This document shows positions 34,349-38,718 of a stretch of DNA of 38,718 bases, piece by piece (positions within the stretch are counted from its first letter, which is position 1; every line of letters starts with the position of its first letter). Source of the stretch: Kiloniellaceae bacterium (GTDB lineage: Bacteria > Pseudomonadota > Alphaproteobacteria > Kiloniellales > J153). The translations under genes were made by a program, and so were the position numbers. Under the pieces are notes generated by a model. The model was not told where the DNA came from, made no database searches, and worked only from the letters and a program-made list of their open reading frames with translations. The stretch lies in assembly GCA_021776055.1 (NCBI GenBank), contig JAJFGP010000027.1:1-38718 (forward strand), read 5' to 3'.

Positions 34349-35302
34349 ATGCCCATCAAGATCCCCAATGACCTGCCGGCCCGGCGGACCCTTGAGAGCG
34401 AAGGGGTCAGGATCATTCGGGAAACGGACGCGATCCGCCAGGACGTTCGACCCTTGCGGATCGCGCTCCTCAACCTGATGCCCGACAAGATCCGTACCGA
34501 GACGCAGATCACCCGTGTCGTCGGCAGCACCCCACTGCAAGTGGAGATGACGCTGCTGAAGACGGGAACCTATCAGTCGAAGAACACGCCGGAACGGCAT
34601 TTGCTTGACTTCTATAGGACGTGGGACGACGCACGCCATGAAAAATTTGACGGCATCATCGTCACCGGCGCGCCGATTGAGACTATGCCTTTCGAGGCGG
34701 TCGATTATTGGAACGAGTTGACCGCCATTTTCGACTGGGCACAGACGCACGTGCACAGCGGCTTTTACATCTGTTGGGCGGCGCAGGCTGCTCTGCACCA
34801 CTTCCACAACGTTCCTAAACACGCGTTAGATAAGAAGATGTTCGGCATCTTCCGGCATCAGGTCCTGAAGCCGGACGCCAGTCTGTTACAGGGCTTCAAC
34901 GACGAGTTCTCCATCCCCGTCTCGCGCCATACCGAAACGCGCAAGGAGGATATCCCGCGCAAGCCCGGCTTGAATGTCTTGGCGGAATCGGCGGACTCAG
35001 GATTGTGCCTGATGGAGGACCTACCGCACCGCGCCGTCTATATGTTCAACCACCTGGAATACGATGCCGACACTCTCAAGGGCGAGTTTGAGCGAGACCT
35101 GGCATCGGGCAACGGCATCCAGGTGCCAAAGAACTATTTCCCCGGCGACGATCCACAGCAGCACCCCATCAATCAATGGCGCTCGTACGCACATTTGCTG
35201 TTCTGGAACTGGATTGGCGACATCTACCAAACCACGCCGTACGACATTTCCCAGATTGGTACCGGCACCGACGAGGCGCCGACGCTGGGCAAAACGGCCT
35301 AG
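34349..35302 (+). CDS. metA: Homoserine O-acetyltransferase, MetA type
   Basis: MetA activates homoserine for methionine synthesis. The 317 residues have the catalytic Cys142 in YICWAAQAALH and His235 and Glu237 in FNHLEYD. Residue 111, in TGAPIETMPF, is Glu. In the MetA family Glu111 goes with acetyl-CoA and Gly111 with succinyl-CoA, so this enzyme should make O-acetylhomoserine, exactly the substrate of the adjacent MetY. It is the last gene of the SAM-controlled operon and converges with the cytochrome genes (9-base gap). Confidence 0.95.
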   Translation: MPIKIPNDLPARRTLESEGVRIIRETDAIRQDVRPLRIALLNLMPDKIRTETQITRVVGSTPLQVEMTLLKTGTYQSKNTPERHLLDFYRTWDDARHEKFDGIIVTGAPIETMPFEAVDYWNELTAIFDWAQTHVHSGFYICWAAQAALHHFHNVPKHALDKKMFGIFRHQVLKPDASLLQGFNDEFSIPVSRHTETRKEDIPRKPGLNVLAESADSGLCLMEDLPHRAVYMFNHLEYDADTLKGEFERDLASGNGIQVPKNYFPGDDPQQHPINQWRSYAHLLFWNWIGDIYQTTPYDISQIGTGTDEAPTLGKTA

Positions 35303-35311
35303 CTTTTACGC

Positions 35312-35629
35312 CTAATCCGTCTTCAGGGTCTCGATATAGGCGACAAGGTCATCGATCTCGCGCTGGCTCAGGTTCAGGTTGGGCATTGGCGGGTGTGGAT
35401 CGGCGAGCCATGCCGCAATACTCGATGGTGATTTCGAGGGGTCGTTGGCAATCTGGGCGAGGGGCGGCGCGATATCGCTGGCCTGTTCCTGGCCCTCCTC
35501 GGCAATATGACAGTACGCACACCAGATTCGCGCCAACGCACGCCCCGCTTCGGCATCTGCGGAATATGCTGGACCGGACGCCATCAGCAGACCGCCGGCG
35601 AGCATGAGTAGTCCCAGGTAACGGATCAT
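35312..35629 (-). CDS. Small periplasmic c-type cytochrome
   Basis: A 105-residue protein with a signal peptide (about 1-23, cleavage near AYS-ADAEAG) and one haem site, CAYCH. The probable axial Met is in HPPMPNLNLS, with the C-terminal helix EIDDLVAYIETL typical of class I cytochromes c. The start at 35629 overlaps the end of the preceding cytochrome gene by four bases, so the two are translationally coupled and probably act together in electron transfer. The partner enzyme is not evident in this window. Confidence 0.92.
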   Translation of the reverse strand: MIRYLGLLMLAGGLLMASGPAYSADAEAGRALARIWCAYCHIAEEGQEQASDIAPPLAQIANDPSKSPSSIAAWLADPHPPMPNLNLSQREIDDLVAYIETLKTD

Positions 35630-36195
35630 TGACCGTCCTTCATTTGGGGAAACTGCCATTCATCGGTCTCGGGCCACTCGCCCTCATCCCAATAAACCTC
35701 GTCGATGAACCAGTCCTTGAGCAGGTCCGGAACTTCGTCATTCGAGAAACCCTCCTGCGCTGCGGGATCGGATGCGAACGCGGCAAGATCGCCGATCTCG
35801 TTGCCGGTCAACTCAATCTGGTAGCCAAGCTCGAGCGACTGCAGGTCCTGCATCGCCGACGCGCCGCGCCACATCCGCGCGGCGAAGTCGAGCAGATTCA
35901 CCGAGGTGCTGCCCTCGGGCGCATCGAGCGCAGGCGCGGCCTTGCCGCCGACGTCCTTGACCCGGTGGCAGCTCACGCACCCCTTCATGACGAAGAGACG
36001 CCGGCCGCGCATGGCATCAACATCGGGGACGACGATCATTTGCCCCTGGCGTTGAGCCAGCTGCGGCGAGCCATCCGTCGCCATCGCCGCCCCCTGACCG
36101 AGGGACAACGCGATCGCCATGGCCAACCCGGCAAGCAAGCCATGACACGCCGCCGACCGGGACTCGCGCTGCTGAAAAAGAGTGCTCGATATCAT
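35626..36195 (-). CDS. Periplasmic c-type cytochrome with acidic C-terminal tail
   Basis: A 189-residue protein with a signal peptide (N-terminal Arg-containing segment, hydrophobic core about 18-35, cleavage near AMA-TDG). The haem site is CVSCH in FVMKGCVSCHRVKDVGGKAAP. The likely axial Met is in ARMWRGASAMQ. After the cytochrome domain (GNEIGDLAAFASD) comes a tail of about 45 residues rich in Asp, Glu and Trp (residues 144-189), which could dock a positively charged redox partner. It is the first gene of a two-gene operon. Confidence 0.9.
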   Translation of the reverse strand: MISSTLFQQRESRSAACHGLLAGLAMAIALSLGQGAAMATDGSPQLAQRQGQMIVVPDVDAMRGRRLFVMKGCVSCHRVKDVGGKAAPALDAPEGSTSVNLLDFAARMWRGASAMQDLQSLELGYQIELTGNEIGDLAAFASDPAAQEGFSNDEVPDLLKDWFIDEVYWDEGEWPETDEWQFPQMKDGQ

Positions 36196-36441
36196 CTGTG
36201 CCTCGTTTTAGCGGGACCATCCCCGTTCGAATGGGGCGATCCGATAGTAGCGGGATGCCGGCGCCGGGGAATGACCGAGATCAATTCCGCTCGTGAATAC
36301 CAAGTTCACTTGGATATGGAGGGTATTAACCGCCCGTTAAGGCGGACCCCGTAACGCTGCGCAGGTTGTTGCCTGCCCTTGTTGGCGGACGTGCGGCACC
36401 CTAGACTAAATATTCTTGCAACGATGTGGCTGGTGAAGGCG

Positions 36442-37515
36442 ATGGCAAGCCCAAAGAACGATCCGAAGACCTTCCTCCGCTCGGTTCCTGGGGCCGAAAG
36501 AGCCAAGTCTGGGCCGGCACCAAAGGCTTTGGGTGCCTATCCGCAAGTTCGGATGCGCCGCAACCGGACGGATGCGTGGACCCGCGCCATGGTGGCGGAA
36601 AATCGCCTGGTCGTGGATGACCTGATCTGGCCGGTCTTCATCCAGGATTCGAACGGGGTGAGCGACGTCACCTCGATGCCGGGTGTGCGCCGCTTTGGTC
36701 TAGACCGGCTGGTGGATGCGGTCGGCCCGGCGGCGGAGCTGGGCCTGCCCGCGGTTGCCCTGTTTCCCAATCTAGACCCGGCCCTGCGCACGTCCGAGTG
36801 CGCCGAGGCCACAAACCCGGATAATCTGGTCTGCCGTAGCATCCGCGCCCTGAAAGCCGCTTACCCCGATCTGGGTGTTATCTGCGATGTGGCGCTGGAC
36901 CCGTATAACAGCGACGGCCACGACGGCTTGGTCCGCGACGGGCGGATTCTTAACGACGAAACCGTCGAGATCCTGTGTGGCCAGGCCCTGGTGCAGGCCG
37001 AAGCCGGCTGCGACATCATCGCCCCATCAGATATGATGGATGGACGCATTGGTATAATCCGAGCGGCCCTCGACGCCCAGGCTTTTCAGGACGTTCGAAT
37101 ACTCGCGTATTCAGCTAAGTACGCCAGCGCCTTTTATGGACCGTTCCGGGACGCGGTTGGGTCGGGCGGACTCCTAACCGGTGACAAGGCAACGTACCAA
37201 ATGGATCCGGCCAATAGCGACGAGGCTTTACGGGAAACGGCACTCGACCTGGCGGAGGGCGCCGATATGATCATGGTCAAGCCGGGCCTGCCATACCTCG
37301 ACATTTTGCGCCGCCTGAAGGATGCCTTCGCGGTGCCCACCTTCGTCTATCAAGTGAGTGGCGAGTACGCGATGCTCAAGGCCGCGGCGGCGAATGGCTG
37401 GCTGGACAATGACCGCGTTGTCATGGAAAGCCTGCTGGCCTTCAAGCGAGCCGGCGCCGACGCCATCCTGACGTACGCCGCGGTGGAAGCGGCCCGCCTG
37501 CTCAAGCGCGGCTGA
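36442..37515 (+). CDS. hemB: Delta-aminolevulinic acid dehydratase (porphobilinogen synthase), non-zinc type
   Basis: HemB condenses two 5-aminolevulinates into porphobilinogen. The 357 residues carry the two active-site lysines: Lys226 in YSAKYASAFYGPFRDA and Lys280 in MVKPGLPYLDI. The metal loop reads DVALDPYNSDGHDG (149-162), with Asp where zinc enzymes have Cys, so this is the Mg-type enzyme. I chose the ATG at 36442, preceded by GTGAAGGC. In-frame starts at 36379 and 36424 are possible. The 36196-36441 upstream gap has no other gene. It follows two cytochrome genes in opposite orientation. Confidence 0.95.
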   Translation: MASPKNDPKTFLRSVPGAERAKSGPAPKALGAYPQVRMRRNRTDAWTRAMVAENRLVVDDLIWPVFIQDSNGVSDVTSMPGVRRFGLDRLVDAVGPAAELGLPAVALFPNLDPALRTSECAEATNPDNLVCRSIRALKAAYPDLGVICDVALDPYNSDGHDGLVRDGRILNDETVEILCGQALVQAEAGCDIIAPSDMMDGRIGIIRAALDAQAFQDVRILAYSAKYASAFYGPFRDAVGSGGLLTGDKATYQMDPANSDEALRETALDLAEGADMIMVKPGLPYLDILRRLKDAFAVPTFVYQVSGEYAMLKAAAANGWLDNDRVVMESLLAFKRAGADAILTYAAVEAARLLKRG

Positions 37516-37548
37516 GAGCGCCTTCCGGCCCGTAAACCGGTGCCGCTT

Positions 37549-37568
37549 GCACGCTCCGGCGTGCTTTT
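37549..37568 (+). terminator. Intrinsic terminator after hemB
   Basis: GCACGC (37549-37554) and GCGTGC (37559-37564) form a 6-bp stem around a TCCG tetraloop, followed by TTTT, 33 bases after the hemB stop. Confidence 0.78.
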
Positions 37569-37702
37569 AACTCTCCGTTCACCCTAGATTGCTAACTTTC
37601 CCCAGGTGCGGGCAGTTTGGCCTTGAATCGTCTCGATTTTCGCGGGTTATGCCTGGCCGTTCACGGGATCCGCATGGGCCCCCAGGAACAAGAGTATGTG
37701 AG

Positions 37703-38269
37703 ATGAATGGCAGCATGAGTGCTCAAGTAGACGGCCTAACGCCGGAGATGGACCAGAAACTGCAATCCGAGGTCCTCAATCTCATCCAATACATCGATCG
37801 CCTGCGCCGGGAAATCGCCGGTATCGCCCAACTGAACGACGACGAGACGGCGTTCGAGGGCATGGCGGATCGGTTGGATTCCATCGTCAGTTCGACAGCC
37901 GATGCGACCGACACCATACTCGGCGCCGTCGAAATCATCGACAGTACCGTCGAGAAGCTGCGCGAGCACCCCGATGCCGCCACGATTGATGCGCTATGTG
38001 ACGCCATCACCGGACAAACCAGCGAGACCATGCAGGCTTGCAGCTTCCAGGATTTAACCGGCCAACGCGTCTCCAAGGTTATCGGCTCGCTCCGTTTCGT
38101 CGAGGATCGCGTCAATTCCATGGCGGACATTTGCGGCCGCGATCAGATCGCCTCCATTTCCGGCGAACCGCAGCTCGAGAAACAGACCGACGACGGCGTT
38201 GCCATGGAAGGCCCACAGAACGCCGCCAACGCCATCTCGCAGGACGACATCGACAAGCTGTTCGACTAG
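37703..38269 (+). CDS. cheZ: CheZ-like chemotaxis phosphatase
   Basis: CheZ dephosphorylates CheY-P. The 188-residue, mostly helical protein has the catalytic segment CSFQDLTGQRVSKVIGSLRF (113-132), in which Asp117 and Gln121 correspond to the active-site pair of CheZ. It ends ISQDDIDKLFD, a CheY-binding peptide like the end of CheZ and the start of FliM. A hydrophilic linker (about 150-178) joins helix bundle and peptide, as in other CheZ proteins. Starts at 37703 and 37715 are both possible, and neither has a strong ribosome site. No other chemotaxis gene is in the window. Confidence 0.85.
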   Translation: MNGSMSAQVDGLTPEMDQKLQSEVLNLIQYIDRLRREIAGIAQLNDDETAFEGMADRLDSIVSSTADATDTILGAVEIIDSTVEKLREHPDAATIDALCDAITGQTSETMQACSFQDLTGQRVSKVIGSLRFVEDRVNSMADICGRDQIASISGEPQLEKQTDDGVAMEGPQNAANAISQDDIDKLFD

Positions 38270-38415
38270 CGGTAGCCATCGGGAGGCGCCCCCGCTCCAA
38301 CAAACATCCTCGCCTTCACAAACGGTTGATTTGCCGGTTCGGGTCGTGGATTGTACATGGCACCTGTCGGGGCAACCGCCTTGGCATACCCTTCACCGAT
38401 AATCCGGGTTGTGCC

Positions 38416-38718
38416 GTGCCAAAATCGAAAAGCAGAAAAAAGTCCAGCGCGGCGGCCAACCGACCGTTGCCATTTAGCGGCAGCGGTAAGGATACCGGGA
38501 CGCGCCGTATAAATATGATTCTGGTAGCGATCGGCGCCGTCGTCATCGTCGCCACCGGCTATTGGTGGTGGCAATCGAACCAAATCGAGAGTCGCTTCAT
38601 GGCCCTGGCCGCTGAGGGTCAATCTGCCTTGCAAAACATCGAAACCCTGCCGGACCTGGGCCGGTCCCACCTGGCACTCGGACAGACGCAAGTTTACGAC
38701 ACGCCGTTCCCAACCACC
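38416..38718 (+). CDS. N-terminal part of a membrane-anchored DUF3105-like protein (cut by window end)
   Basis: An open frame of 101 codons runs to the window edge. It has a basic N-terminus (PKSKSRKKSSA), one membrane segment (about 34-53, MILVAIGAVVIVATGYWWW) and a periplasmic part reading GRSHLALGQTQVYDTPFPTT. That segment matches the beginning of the DUF3105 domain, in which it is followed by a His-rich region. I propose the GTG at 38416 as start; an ATG at 38515 would remove the basic residues. The upstream ribosome site is weak. The function is unknown. Confidence 0.68.
   Translation, partial: MPKSKSRKKSSAAANRPLPFSGSGKDTGTRRINMILVAIGAVVIVATGYWWWQSNQIESRFMALAAEGQSALQNIETLPDLGRSHLALGQTQVYDTPFPTT

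Noticed and set aside
36200-36330. Possible tRNA-like TTCGAAT sequence near 36226
   Set aside because: It is only the loop of a short CCCC/GGGG hairpin. No acceptor, D or anticodon stems can be placed around it.

Overview
This window looks like chromosome from a free-living, aerobic alphaproteobacterium, most likely of the Rhodospirillales type. The DNA is GC-rich. The markers are a Ros/MucR regulator, a RibBA protein with a decayed GTP cyclohydrolase half, an LdtR-type MarR regulator, a branched-chain amino acid transport operon that carries an extra small membrane protein, a non-zinc HemB and alphaproteobacterial SAM-II-class riboswitches. I saw no rRNA, tRNA, CRISPR array, prophage or insertion sequence. 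The species assignment is inference.

Layout. Positions 1-10010 (minus strand) hold a long housekeeping run, transcribed rpiB > glyA > nrdR > ribD > ribE > ribBA > ribH > nusB > thiL > FliL-like > hppA (truncated by the window edge). It covers pentose phosphate and one-carbon metabolism, control of ribonucleotide reductase genes, riboflavin and thiamine cofactors, antitermination and a K+-independent proton pyrophosphatase. A divergent AT-rich region leads to mucR at 10314-10745 (plus). A strong bidirectional terminator separates mucR from the liv operon at 10847-16607 (minus), transcribed livH, livM, livG, livF, a DUF6867-type protein, then livK after three hairpins. A small DUF6898-type gene follows, divergent from gcdH (glutaryl-CoA dehydrogenase).

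Positions 18500-31025 are an accessory and catabolic stretch: a REP-like palindrome pair, a NAL1-like trypsin-fold protease, an iron alcohol dehydrogenase, an enolase-superfamily enzyme overlapping a polytopic membrane protein, an LdtR-like regulator, a translationally tight valine-degradation operon (isobutyryl-CoA dehydrogenase, 3-hydroxyisobutyryl-CoA hydrolase, 3-hydroxyisobutyrate dehydrogenase), and a cluster of an NTF2-like protein, DoxX, a quinone oxidoreductase and a cupin, divergent from a LysR regulator. The liv transporter, the valine operon and gcdH together suggest an amino-acid-using lifestyle.

Positions 31050-35302 hold an isolated FkbM methyltransferase and then the most striking part of the window: a leader with two consecutive SAM-II/SAM-V-like pseudoknot aptamers. 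The first is coupled to an intrinsic terminator with a visible antiterminator. The second lies next to a hairpin holding an anti-Shine-Dalgarno sequence. The leader precedes an osmC-metY-metA methionine operon. MetA has Glu111, which marks it as an acetyltransferase, matching the O-acetylhomoserine-using MetY.

The window ends with two overlapping cytochrome c genes (minus), hemB with a terminator, a CheZ-like phosphatase gene and the start of a DUF3105-like membrane-anchored protein cut by the edge.
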